Assembly: GCA_027493875.1 (NCBI GenBank) | Contig: JAOSJX010000026.1 | Coordinates: forward strand, 124,001 to 188,000 | Length of the DNA: 64,000 nt | Reading direction: 5' to 3' | DNA from: Deltaproteobacteria bacterium | Lineage (GTDB): Bacteria > Lernaellota > Lernaellaia > JACKCT01 | Shown: piece by piece, positions 40,918 through 50,464 of the stretch | Position numbering within the stretch: the stretch's first letter is position 1 | How the letters are laid out: every line of letters starts with the position of its first letter | Notes under the pieces: generated by a model | Databases searched by the model: none | Told to the model about the DNA's origin: nothing | The model's input: the letters and a program-made list of their open reading frames with translations, nothing else | Position numbers and translations under genes: made by a program

Positions 40918-41641
40918 TTACCAATTGAGTTCCCGCCCGTCGACGTTGAGAAAAAGGCCCGATTGGCGCGTCGTGAGGGCGTCGACGGTGGCGAGGAGTT
41001 TGCGCACGGATTTTTCGGGGGAGAGCGGCGCGTTCGGGCCTCCCATGTCGGTGCGCACCCAGCCCGGATGGATTGCGGCGACGATGACGCGGTCGCGCTT
41101 GAGGTCGAGGGCGCACAGGCGCGTGAGCATATTGAGCGCCGCCTTGCTCGCGCTGTAACCGTAGTAGCCGGGCATGTCCTTGTCACCGATGGATCCGACC
41201 CACGAGGTCATGTTCACGACGCGCGCTTTTTTCGCGGCGCGCAACAGACCGGCGAGCGCCTGCGTGACGAGGACCGGTGCAATCGCGTTGACGCGGAAGA
41301 TGCGCGCGAGGTCGTCGGCGCAGTTCGCCCAACCGCGGATCGACGTCCGAATTCCACGGCTCGTCGCCGCTGTCGATGATCCCCGCGTTGTTGACGAGCA
41401 AATCGAGCGTTTCCGTTTTCCTCGCGACGGCGCGCGCGGCCTTCAGGATCGACTGGTCGTCCGCGACATCGAGCGGCAAAACGTGAACACGGTGGTCATG
41501 CTCGTCGTGTAGCGCCGACAAGGCCTTCGCCTTCTCCGGGTTTCGCGCCGTGGCGAACACCGTATCGCCGCGCTCGGCGAGTTGGCGCGTCAACTCCAAG
41601 CCGAGCCCGCGATTCGCGCCCGTGACGAGCGTTACCGCCAA
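40918..41641 (-). CDS. short-chain dehydrogenase/reductase (SDR), frameshifted
   Basis: NAD(P)-dependent oxidoreductase of the classical SDR type, about 240 residues. Cofactor motif TGANRGLG at residues ~8-15, NNAG at ~85, and the active-site YSASK in YYGYSASKAAL. Start is a TTG at 41641 with GGGAG just upstream. One indel near 41350 separates the NNAG frame from the catalytic frame. The closest flavour is the C-factor/sniffer-like SDR group, to judge from the RGLGLELTRQLAERGDTV start. The substrate is unknown. It sits downstream of rimM on the same strand, where trmD would often be. Confidence 0.9.
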
Positions 41642-41654
41642 GCAACTCCCTTTC

Positions 41655-41735
41655 TCAATCTTGGGCTTGGCGCATGGGGCTTGGGGGCTGACGCGCGTTT
41701 TCTCAAGTCCCCTCCCCCAAGCCACAGGCCGCCGC
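41655..41735. repeat. intergenic GGGCTTGG repeat with opposite-strand arm
   Basis: CTTGGGCTTGGCGCATGGGGCTTGGGG, then about 20 bases later CAAGTCCCCTCCCCCAAGCC, the opposite-strand form. Same word family as 21066. No gene is seen. Confidence 0.6.
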
Positions 41736-41783
41736 GCGCTCTCCGGCCCGACCGACGACCTACCGATATACGATCGACGCCTC

Positions 41784-42311
41784 TCATAACTCTTCCAGCC
41801 CTTCCTGGGCCGTCAGACGCAGCACTTTCGCGGAAAGATCGATGGCGGCCACGGCGTCGGTCGTGTAGGGAATGTAGCGCTCGCGGTCGCCGTCGCGCAC
41901 GACGAGCACGTCGTTACTGCCGGTGGCGAACAGGCGTTCGATAACACCGAGATCGCGGCCCGAGGCGGCGATCACGCGCAATCCCACCAGTTGATACCAG
42001 TAGTATTCGCCCTCGTCCAACGCACGAAGCGATGTTTCCGGGGCGAGCACGTCGCCGCCGACAAATGTTTGCGCCGCGTCGATGGTGTCGATGCCGGCGA
42101 CCTTCATGACAACGAATGACTTTTGGCGCCGCGCTCGCTCGACGGCGCCCGCCCGCTCGGTGCCGTCCGGCGCGCGGAGCGTGATGTGGTCGATAGTCTC
42201 GAGATTGACGGATTCGCCCGCGAGGGGCGCGGCGCGGAATTCGCCGCGCAGCCCCTGCGTTTTGGTGATGCGGGCCAGGGGAACGAGCGCCCCCGGGCCG
42301 GGCTTTTTCAC
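41784..42311 (-). CDS. rimM: ribosome maturation factor RimM
   Basis: Assists late assembly of the 30S head by binding S19. 175 residues, intact. The N-terminal RimM barrel has ARITKTQGLRGEFRAAPL and the C-terminal PRC-barrel has GEYYWYQLVGLRVIAASG, then NDVLVVRDG. The GTG start at 42311 overlaps the khpA stop by 4 bases (GTGA), so the two are translationally coupled. It is the last recognised member of the ffh-rpsP-khpA-rimM group here; trmD and rplS do not follow. Confidence 0.95.
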   Translation of the reverse strand: MKKPGPGALVPLARITKTQGLRGEFRAAPLAGESVNLETIDHITLRAPDGTERAGAVERARRQKSFVVMKVAGIDTIDAAQTFVGGDVLAPETSLRALDEGEYYWYQLVGLRVIAASGRDLGVIERLFATGSNDVLVVRDGDRERYIPYTTDAVAAIDLSAKVLRLTAQEGLEEL

Positions 42312-42538
42312 TCGAGGATCTCCAGCACCGTGCGGCGCCGCGCCTTGGCGGCGGCGGCCGAAACGATCGTGCGAAGCGCGCGGGCGGTGCGGCCGTTTTT
42401 GCCGATCACCTTGCCGAGATCGTCTTTCGATACCTTCAGTTCGATAACGGAGCTGTTTTCACCGGAAACCTCGTTGACGTGAACGTCGCCGGGATTGTCC
42501 ACCAGCGCCTTCGCAATAAAATCCACCAGGTCCTTCAT
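42308..42538 (-). CDS. khpA: KH-domain RNA-binding protein KhpA
   Basis: 76 residues with a single KH domain: VIGKNGRTARALRTIV carries the GxxG loop (GKNG). In other bacteria KhpA binds RNA, often with KhpB. Located between rpsP and rimM, its usual place. It overlaps rimM by 4 bases. Intact. Confidence 0.95.
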   Translation of the reverse strand: MKDLVDFIAKALVDNPGDVHVNEVSGENSSVIELKVSKDDLGKVIGKNGRTARALRTIVSAAAAKARRRTVLEILE

Positions 42539-42579
42539 GGTTCACCCTCCTCGTCGGTTGAGTCGTCGCTGGGAAGGAA

Positions 42580-42828
42580 TCAGACGCCGAAGTCGCCGTG
42601 CGCCTTGAGCAGGCTCTTCACCGTCACCGATGGACGCGCGCCTTTGTCGAGCCAGTGGCGCAACTTGTCCTCGTACAGCTCGATCTTCTTGTCGTCCTTG
42701 TGCGGGTTGTAAAAGCCCACCTGCTCGACGACGCGTCCGTCGCGCGGAAAGCGCGAGTCGGCCACGACGATGCGGTAGAAGGCGTTTTTCTTGGCGCCTT
42801 TGCGGGTCAATCGGATTGTCAGTGCCAT
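42580..42828 (-). CDS. rpsP: 30S ribosomal protein S16
   Basis: 82 residues, normal for S16. Starts MALTIRLTRKGAKKNAFYRI and contains VVADSRFPRDGR and a GFYNP motif, all typical. It lies between ffh and khpA on the same strand, in the classical order. Intact frame. Confidence 0.97.
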   Translation of the reverse strand: MALTIRLTRKGAKKNAFYRIVVADSRFPRDGRVVEQVGFYNPHKDDKKIELYEDKLRHWLDKGARPSVTVKSLLKAHGDFGV

Positions 42829-42908
42829 CGTGTTCTTCCTCGTTGAGTGTTGGAGAATATGTCCTTCTTCGGTTGAAAAACGCCGGGCCGCCCGTCGGCC
42901 GGCGCGTC

Positions 42909-44327
42909 TTATCGCCGTTTTTTCTTTTTCGCCTTCTTCGCCGCCTTGCGCGCCTGCGCGAGGCTCGCGCCGCCCGGCATCCCCGGCATCCCGCCGGGCA
43001 TTTTGCCGCCGCCGGGCATGCCCGGCATGCCGCCCATCTTGCTCACCTGCGCCAGCATCTTCTTCGCCTGCAGATAGCGTTTGAGCAGGCCGTTGACGTC
43101 CTGGATCGACGTGCCGCTGCCTTTGGCGACGCGCGCCCGGCGGCTGCCGTTGATGATCGCGTGGTCGCGGCGTTCGGCGACGGTCATCGAATTGATGATC
43201 GCCTCGATGCGCCCGAGTTCGCGCTCGTCGGGCTGCAGGCCCTGAAGCGCTTTCATTTTGCCCATGCCCGGCAGCATCGCCATGATCTGGTCGAGGCTGC
43301 CCATGTTGCGCACCTGATGGAGCTGATCGCGGAAATCCTCAAGCGTGAACTCGTTTTTCCGCAGCTTTTTCTCAAGCTCCGCGGCTTTCTTCTCGTCCAT
43401 CGCCGCTTCGGCGCGTTCAATGAGCGTGAGGAGGTCGCCCATGTCCAGGATGCGCCCGGCCATGCGGTCCGGGTGGAACGTTTCGAGCGCATCCATTTTT
43501 TCGCCGACGCCGACGAGCTTGATGGGCTTGCCGAGCACGGCCTTGATCGAAAGCGCCGCGCCGCCGCGCGCGTCCGAGTCCATCTTAGTGAGCACGACGC
43601 CGGTGATCTCAACGCGGTCGTTGAACGACTTGGCGACGTTCACCGCTTCCTGGCCGGTCATGGCGTCGGCGACGAAGAGAATTTCCGACGGACGCATTTC
43701 CGCGCGGATTTTGACGAGCTCCTCCATCATCTTTTCGTCGATGTGGAGGCGGCCGGCGGTGTCGATGAGCAGCACGTCGTTGCCGCCACGCTCCGCCGCT
43801 TCGCGCGCGAGACGGCAAATCGCGACGGGATCCTGACCGGGCTGCGAGTCGAAGACGTCCGCGCCGACCTGCGACGCGAGTTTCTTGAGTTGGTCGATGG
43901 CGGCCGGGCGGTACACGTCCGCCGGGACAAGCATCGGCCGGCGGCCCATCTTCTTGATTTTTACGGCGGTTTTGGCGACGGAGGTCGTTTTACCGGAGCC
44001 TTGCAAACCGACGAACATCACCGCGATGGGCGCCTTGCCCGTGAGCGTCAACTCCTGGCCCTTGCCGCCCATAAGCTCGGTGAGCTCTTCGTTGACGATT
44101 TTGACGAATTGCTGCCCCGGGGAGAGGCTGCGCATGACTTCCTGCCCGAGGGCCCGTTCCTCCACGCGCGCAAGGAAGTCCTTGACGACGCGGAAGTTCA
44201 CGTCCGCTTCGAGCAGGCTCATCCGCACGTCCTTGAGCGCGTCGCGGATGTTTTTTTCCGTGAGTTTGCCGTGGCCCCGCAGGTTTTTGGCAACCTGGCC
44301 GAGGCGCTCGGTCAGACTTTCGAACAT
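42909..44327 (-). CDS. ffh: signal recognition particle protein Ffh
   Basis: 472 residues, intact. GTPase of the SRP that targets nascent membrane proteins. The N-domain (1-90) is followed by the G domain: G1 GLQGSGKTTS near 108, DTAGR near 190 and TKMD near 248. The M domain (from ~300) binds 4.5S RNA through a GSGTSIQDV-type segment, and the C-terminus is Met/Gly/Pro-rich (GGMPGMPGG). It heads the rpsP-khpA-rimM operon, separated from rpsP by 80 bases. Confidence 0.98.
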   Translation of the reverse strand: MFESLTERLGQVAKNLRGHGKLTEKNIRDALKDVRMSLLEADVNFRVVKDFLARVEERALGQEVMRSLSPGQQFVKIVNEELTELMGGKGQELTLTGKAPIAVMFVGLQGSGKTTSVAKTAVKIKKMGRRPMLVPADVYRPAAIDQLKKLASQVGADVFDSQPGQDPVAICRLAREAAERGGNDVLLIDTAGRLHIDEKMMEELVKIRAEMRPSEILFVADAMTGQEAVNVAKSFNDRVEITGVVLTKMDSDARGGAALSIKAVLGKPIKLVGVGEKMDALETFHPDRMAGRILDMGDLLTLIERAEAAMDEKKAAELEKKLRKNEFTLEDFRDQLHQVRNMGSLDQIMAMLPGMGKMKALQGLQPDERELGRIEAIINSMTVAERRDHAIINGSRRARVAKGSGTSIQDVNGLLKRYLQAKKMLAQVSKMGGMPGMPGGGKMPGGMPGMPGGASLAQARKAAKKAKKKKRR

Positions 44328-44516
44328 GGCTCCCCGTTGACGGACGAGCGGGCGCGCCGCTCTCCCCCTCGAAATTGCCGGGAATATAGGCGCGATGGGA
44401 AAGGCAAGTCAAGCGGAAGTCGTGGAAAGCACTACGAGAAATGTGCTATCCAGACTTGTTATGGTTTCGCACGCTTGGAGTGATTGCTGCCGCCCGGGTC
44501 GACCGGCGAGGAACGA

Positions 44517-45826
44517 ATGACCCGCGCCTCCAGACGCGCCGCGCGCCGGCGATTTTTCTATTACTCCCTCCTCGCCCTTGGGGGCTGGTCGTTCTCGGCC
44601 TCACCTGGTGGGGATGGCTTTGGTATAAAAGCGCCCGCCTCGCCGACGTGCGTGAGGTGGACATCGATATCGTCTTTGACGGTCCCGGGACGACAAAACG
44701 GGCCCTGTTCTTTCCGGCCGGATCTCAGCCGGAGCTTCTCCGTATCACGCTGCGCAACGAAGGCCCCGGAGCGCTCGTCGCACCGCAACTCGTCATCAAC
44801 GAACAAAACCCCTTCGCCTCGCAGGAGGAGATGATCGAGCACTGCCGGACCTACGGCGATTCGACCGCCGTGCTCTTGTGCCTTTCCAACCTGCTCTCGG
44901 ACAACCTCGGCCACGTGGAAACCGCTTCGCTCGGCTGGGAGAACGCGAATTTTCCGCGGTCGGCGCTCGAAGCGCTTAACTACTACGGTTACTCGCAATG
45001 TGGCCCGAGCTCCGATTTTCTGATGGACTTCGCGCACCGGCTCGGGTTCAAAGCGTGCACGTTGGCGTTCCGCCGCCATGTGGTCGCGGAGATTGACGTT
45101 GACGGCGGCCCGATCCTGATCGACGCCGACCGCCGTCTCTTCTATACGACGGACACGTACGACCGCCTTCTCGGCTACGCCGAAATCCGGAAGGGACGAG
45201 CGTTCCACAACACCATCGGCCGGTCCGCGCCGGTAGACGCACTGCTCGCCTTCGAAAGCCGGCTGTCGCTGATCGAGGACGCCGAACGGTATTGCGATCC
45301 CAAACCGGCACCCGATTTTCCTCTCGCCACGTGGGAATGGCCGGCCGGCACCCGGCTTGCCTTCACCCGCGAATGCGAGTCCGACAACCTTGGCTGTCTC
45401 GTCACCTGGGAGGGCGCGCGGACGATCTTTGGTTGGGAGAAATTCAACCTCCCCTATCCCGGCTTGTTCCTGAAATTCGACCCACCGGCGGGCGTTTCGC
45501 TGATCCACGGCCGCCTCGCTGAGCCGACCGGGGAGTCTTTTGTGATCGCCGGCGGGACGACGTCTCTGGATCTGTCCGGCAAAACCGACCGATTCTCACG
45601 GATCTTCGAGGTCCGTGCCCATTTCGAAAATAAAGATCCGCATGACGTTCCCTTTCGTTTCCTGATGCGTTACGCGCGAGCCTCAATTCCCGATCTGCAC
45701 GAGGGGATCAACACCTTCCGTCTTTACGGCCGGACGGCGGACGACGCCATCCCCCGAATCGCCGTGCGCTTGCGCGTGCGGACGCGGATTGATAAATCCC
45801 TGGATCGACCCGACGTGACCCCATGA
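44517..45826 (+). CDS. membrane-anchored transglutaminase-like protein, frameshifted
   Basis: About 436 residues. ATG at 44517 opens an Arg-rich start and a hydrophobic helix (FFYYSLLALGGW, continued in the next frame as LVVLGLTWWGWLWY after an indel at ~44585). The centre has a transglutaminase-like Cys-His-Asp set: Cys in YSQCGPSSDF (45000), His in FRRHVVAEID and Asp in ILIDADRRLFY. The C-terminal ~150 residues are beta-rich. The stop overlaps the start of the phospholipase-like gene (ATGA at 45823), so they are translated together. In other bacteria such proteins act as proteases or crosslinkers outside the cell; the substrate here is unknown. Confidence 0.66.
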
Positions 45827-48636
45827 CCCGAACGAAAAGAGGACGACGTATGCCACGCCGAACGATGCTCATCACCGCCCTCGCCGTCGCGCTGCTGGCG
45901 CCCGCCGCGACCTTCGGCGCGGGGATGACGACGCACACCGATCTGACCGAGCGCGTGCTCGCGGCGTTCGCCTCGGACGATTACCCGGATTACGAAGCGT
46001 GGGCGGCGCAATATCGCGAAGCGCTGCAGCCCGGCAGCATCTTTCCCGACTGGGGTTTCGTGGGGCAACTCTTTCACGATGAGGCGGAGGACGCGCACTG
46101 GGACCCCCTTTATTCAGGTCGCCGCCGATTACATCCGCGACACCTATCCGCAGCCCTGGGATGAAGACACGAAACGGCTCGTCGTTTTTCTGCTCGGCAT
46201 CACGGTTCATTCCGTTTCGGACGTCGAGTGGCACGGCCTGGGCATCGTGGACGAGTCCCTCATCGACACCATCTCGGACATGGAATACCACGGCGACTGG
46301 GGCGCGGCGCACACGACCGCCGACGTGGGCGGCGACGCGGTCGGCTCCGGGCAGCTCAACCACGACTTTCTTCTGCAACAATGGTACGTGCCCAGCACGG
46401 ACCTCGTGGCGATCTACGACGAGTACTACAGCGGCACGAGCGTTACCCCTTCGGACATCGAAAACGCGCTGATCGTCATGTTCGTCGGCCGCTGGGCGGA
46501 AACGCTCTTTTTCTGGGCGGCGCATCCGCTGTGGACGATCAACTCGCCGTTCCTCTGGGAACGCTACCACGACTATTTCGCCGGCGGTCTCGAAGCGATG
46601 GCGATGCAAACCGCCTGGAAGTGGCACGAGGTGATCGACTGGCTGGAAAACGGCCCGCCGCCGCCCTCGCCGGGACCGGGCGCGCCGCATCCGGACGTGC
46701 CGCATGATTTTCTCTTCGACGCCTTGCAGATGCTCGACGCCGCGGGCATCGAAATCCGCCAGCAGCGGACACCGCGCGGCCTGCTGATTCAAGCGGTGGG
46801 CGGCGGCTGGGAACGCGACCCGCGGAAAAAGGAAACGGCGCCGTTCATGGCCTGGGGGCCGACGCTGACCTATACGGCTTCGCAGAATTACGCCGACCTG
46901 GGGTACAGCCTCGCGGCGGGCGATTTCGACGGCGACGGTTATGACGATCTCGCCCTCGGCGCGCCGGGGGTCGGCGAAGCGGGCGATTTTCGGCGCGGCG
47001 CCGTGTTCGTCTATCGCGGCAAGGACGTGCACAACAGTGAAGACATCGACGTCGTGGTCGACGGCGCGGACGTGACGCTCACGGGCTCGAAAGAGTTCGC
47101 GCAATTCGGCCGCGCGCTGGCCGTGTGCGATCTCAACGCGGACGGCGTGGACGATCTCGCCGTTTCGTCGCCGACAACCGACGGTATGGGTCATCACTAT
47201 TACGGCAAAGTTGAAGTTTTCTTCGGGTCCGCGTCGAAGGTCCTTTCAACGGACGCGGACATTACCATTGCCGCCGACACGGACTATACCAATTTCGGCA
47301 CGACGCTTTCCGGCGGCGACGTGGACGGCGACGGATACGCCGATCTCCTCGTCGGCTCGCCGCACGCGCGGGCCGGCGGCGTGCAGCGCGGTCTGGCGGC
47401 CGTGTACCTGGCGGACGGCGGCAACGCGTCGGGCACGAACTGGGATCTCGACGATGCGACGTGGAGCGAGCAAGGCGAGGCGGATTACGACTGGTTCGGC
47501 TACGCGCTGGCCGCGACCCGGTGGTCGGACGGCGGCACGCGCGTGATCGTCGCGGCGCCGACGCGGGAAATCGGCGGCGGCCCGGCGACGGGCGAGCTCT
47601 ACGGCTACGACGGCGCCGACGTGGCGGCCGGCGGATCGCCCGCGCCCGCGTTTACGCTGGCCGGCTTCTCGGCTTTCGACAAAACGGGAACGTCGTTCGC
47701 GGTGGGCGCGCCCTTTGGCGACGGCGCGCTTTACCTTGCCGTCGCATCGCCGACGCGCGACTCGGGCGCCGCCACGCAGGGCGGCATGGTCCAGTTCTTC
47801 GCGGCGTCGGACCTGGACGGCGATCTGGCCATCGGCGACCTCGCCGCCGCTTCGACGTTCACCTCGTCGCGCGGATTCAAGCGCTTCGGATGGCAGACGT
47901 TGCTCGCCGACATCAACGGCGATGGCGCGGACGACTTCCTCGCCACGCAGCCCTGGTGGACAAACGCCTGGGATCTCAACGCAGGGCGCGCGTCGCTGTG
48001 GCTGGGCGGTGAGGAATTCCCGACCGGACAGATCGCCGACGCGGACGCGGCCGGATTCTGGCGCGGCGAAGCGGAAGGCCGCAAAGGTCAGTTCGGCCTG
48101 ACCGCCGCCTTCCCCGATTTCGACGGCGACGGAGCGCTCGACATCGCTATCGCCGCGCCCTACGCGCACGACGCGGCGCGCGAAGGCGGCTTGGTGCGTC
48201 TGATGCTTACGATCGCACCTCGGCTTGCGTCTCTTGACCCGGACGAAGTGACGCGCGGCGGCTGGCGGCTGCTCACGGCCACCGGCGAACGCCTCTATCA
48301 AGATTCGCTCGCCGCCACCGTGTCCGACGGCACAGGCGACGTGCTGACCGGCGAGATGTGGCAGGACACCGAATCTGAATTCTCGGTCGAGGTCTTCATT
48401 CCCGCCGACGCCCCGCTCGGCACCTACACCCTCACCGCGCGCACGAACTACGGCGCGGCCACGCTCACGTTCGAAGTCGTCGACGCCGGGACGCCGGACG
48501 ATGACGACGATGCGTCGGACGACGATGACGATGCCGGCGACGATGACGCCGCGGATGACGATGCGGCCGATGACGACGCTTCCAACGGCGGCGAGGGCGA
48601 GTCGGGGGGCACGCGGGCGGCGGATGCGGGTGCTAG
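45823..48636 (+). CDS. secreted homologue of eukaryotic GPI-specific phospholipase D, Asp stalk and GGGCGC tail
   Basis: About 935 residues. ATG at 45823 (or 45850, with GAGG upstream); signal peptide ends ATFGAG. Residues ~35-300 resemble the zinc-dependent phospholipase domain of GPLD1: THTDL, FPDW, FHDEAEDAHW, and after an indel near 46105 TPFIQVAADYIRDTYPQPW, then GITVHSVSDVEWHGLG and YHGDWGAAH. His/Asp zinc ligands are at matching places. From ~350, at least five FG-GAP propeller repeats (DFDGDGYDDLALGAP, DVDGDGYADLLVGSP) match the GPLD1 beta-propeller, including a WFGYAL stretch. The Asp-rich tail ends, after adding one G to a G6 run at 48604, as GGGCGC with a stop at 48636; uncorrected, the frame runs to 48664. 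Confidence 0.85.
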
Positions 48637-48712
48637 AGGGGCTTGTGGGCTATTGAGATCGTGAGCCTTCGCGTTCGGGCTCAAAAAATCCAAGAACTCT
48701 TATCAGCTCCTA

Positions 48713-49174
48713 TCAGCTCCGCTGTATCGGGAGGGGATAACGCTTGCCGCCGAGGACGAGCGTGTACGCGTCGCCGTCTTCCTCGATGTATTCGGCGAGT
48801 TGCATGTAGGCGGCGGTGGAGAATTTGGCGGTGAGGCCGTTGCGCGCCGCGCAATAAGGCGTGTTGGCTTTGAACGCGATCGTGGCGGGATCGAGATTGG
48901 CGTAGGTGTCGTCGTGCAGGCGCAGGCGCACGCCGTCCGGCGTCGCGCGCAGAGCGGTCACGACGAGCGGCGCGTCCTCCACCTCCACGTCAATGCGGAC
49001 CTTGCCGTCGGTGAGATAAACCTGGCCGCCATCGTCGACGTTGAGCGATCCGGAGAGATACTTCCACGTCCGTTCGTGCGTGACCTCTTCGTCGTCATGA
49101 AACCAGACGCCGTTTTTGTCGATGCGGAAGTTCCCCGCGAGGGGATGGCCCGTGACATCGACCGGTCTGGTCAT
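48713..49174 (-). CDS. DUF1285-family protein
   Basis: 153 residues, intact. The DUF1285 pattern is visible: FRIDKNGVWFHDDEEVTHER, then VDDGGQVYLTDGKVRIDVEVEDAPL. Cytosolic, beta-rich, function unknown. The ATG at 49174 overlaps the stop of the purC-like gene by 4 bases (ATGA), so the two are translationally coupled, an arrangement I do not know from elsewhere. Confidence 0.82.
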   Translation of the reverse strand: MTRPVDVTGHPLAGNFRIDKNGVWFHDDEEVTHERTWKYLSGSLNVDDGGQVYLTDGKVRIDVEVEDAPLVVTALRATPDGVRLRLHDDTYANLDPATIAFKANTPYCAARNGLTAKFSTAAYMQLAEYIEEDGDAYTLVLGGKRYPLPIQRS

Positions 49175-50385
49175 CAGGCCGCCCCGAACCTCGCAAGCCG
49201 CCGCGTAACCGTGGACAGCGAGGCCGTCCCTCCGAAGATCTCCCGGCCGAGCAGGCGCTCGGTGATCCCCGCGTACATGTCGGAGACGGCGCCGAGAAAC
49301 TCCGCGTCCAGCGGCTTGGGCGCGTGGCCGAGGCTCTTGACGATCTCCGCCAGCGAACGCGGATCGAACTCGGCGAGCTTCTTGGCCTTGTTCATCGCGT
49401 CCACGAAACCCGGCTGGTAATGCGTGTGATATTGACGAAGCGGCTCCTTACTGATCTGCAGGCGCTTGGTCGTCAGGCGCAACTCGTCCGGCGTAATCGC
49501 GTCGCCCAGCACGACCGTCTTGCCGATACGCACGAACTCGAACTTGCCGTCCCACAGCTTAAGCTCCGTTTCGCGGAACTGCTCGCGCAGCCACAACGCC
49601 GTCAGAAGCGTCGCGTGCGTGAGCGTGATGAAATCCTCGCCCGACAGACCGCTGGCGTTGAGCGCGAATTCCGGCGTGAGAAAACGGTCCGAGGGTTCGA
49701 GCTTGGAGAAATACTCGATCACCGGACGCGGCAAATCCGCGCCCTCCGCGATTTTCGATGACGACAAACCGAGTTCGCGCGCGTAGCCGGGGATCGACGC
49801 GAGCCGGCCGAACAGCGACGACCCGCGCGGCGCGCCGAATCGGAACACGCATTCCAGCGGCACGAGATAGTTGGACAACCCCGGCTGAAACGCGTTGTAG
49901 TCGTAGAGACGCCGCCCGCCGAGCAGAAACGAACGCGGCGGAATGATGCGCACGGCGGCCACCTGGAGCACGCGGCTCGGCTTGCGGAGTTTGGACAGCG
50001 AAACGGCCTCGCCCTTGTCGTTGACGATGCCTTGGTAGTGCGTCGGGAAACCGTTGCGGCGCAAAGTCGCCAGCACCGGCGAATCGGCCAGTTCGTGCCG
50101 GAGTTTCCGGTCGCGCACGCGGTCGAGCACGCCGTTTTTCCAGAACGACTTCCACGTCGCGGGTTTGGCGATGCGTTCGAAGAGATGGGCGGACAACATC
50201 GCCGCGGCGGCGCCTTTGTTCGGGATCGTGTCGGGCATCTTGCCGTGGTCGAACACCGAATAGTCGTCCGTAAACTCGAACCACAGCACGCCCGGCCGAG
50301 CAGCGGTGGTTTTCTTGCGTTGGCGGAGGTTCTTCGTGCTGCCGACGTGAATAATGGGGGCCCGGGAAAGGAAACTCTCGGTCAT
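49174..50385 (-). CDS. purC: SAICAR synthetase-like protein (PurC family)
   Basis: 403 residues, longer than ordinary PurC (about 240-300). The ATP-grasp-like fold is suggested by HVGSTKNLRQ at the start, FTDDYSVFDHGKMPD, SKLEPSDRF, and a KLWDGKFEFVRIGK...LGDAITPDELR block, equivalent to the GDEISPD region of PurC. The reaction would ligate aspartate to CAIR in purine synthesis. The length and divergent motifs leave room for a related ligase. GGAG lies upstream of ATG 50385; the stop overlaps DUF1285. No other pur genes are nearby. Confidence 0.78.
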   Translation of the reverse strand: MTESFLSRAPIIHVGSTKNLRQRKKTTAARPGVLWFEFTDDYSVFDHGKMPDTIPNKGAAAAMLSAHLFERIAKPATWKSFWKNGVLDRVRDRKLRHELADSPVLATLRRNGFPTHYQGIVNDKGEAVSLSKLRKPSRVLQVAAVRIIPPRSFLLGGRRLYDYNAFQPGLSNYLVPLECVFRFGAPRGSSLFGRLASIPGYARELGLSSSKIAEGADLPRPVIEYFSKLEPSDRFLTPEFALNASGLSGEDFITLTHATLLTALWLREQFRETELKLWDGKFEFVRIGKTVVLGDAITPDELRLTTKRLQISKEPLRQYHTHYQPGFVDAMNKAKKLAEFDPRSLAEIVKSLGHAPKPLDAEFLGAVSDMYAGITERLLGREIFGGTASLSTVTRRLARFGAA

Positions 50386-50464
50386 AACGCATCTCCAATG
50401 AAAAAAAGCGGACAGCCGCCGCGGGAGAGAATCGCCATTTTAGCGATCTGCGCGGGCTTGTCTA

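Noticed and set aside
42630..44483. 617-residue open frame on the plus strand
   Set aside because: Antisense to ffh and rpsP; Arg/His-rich shadow.
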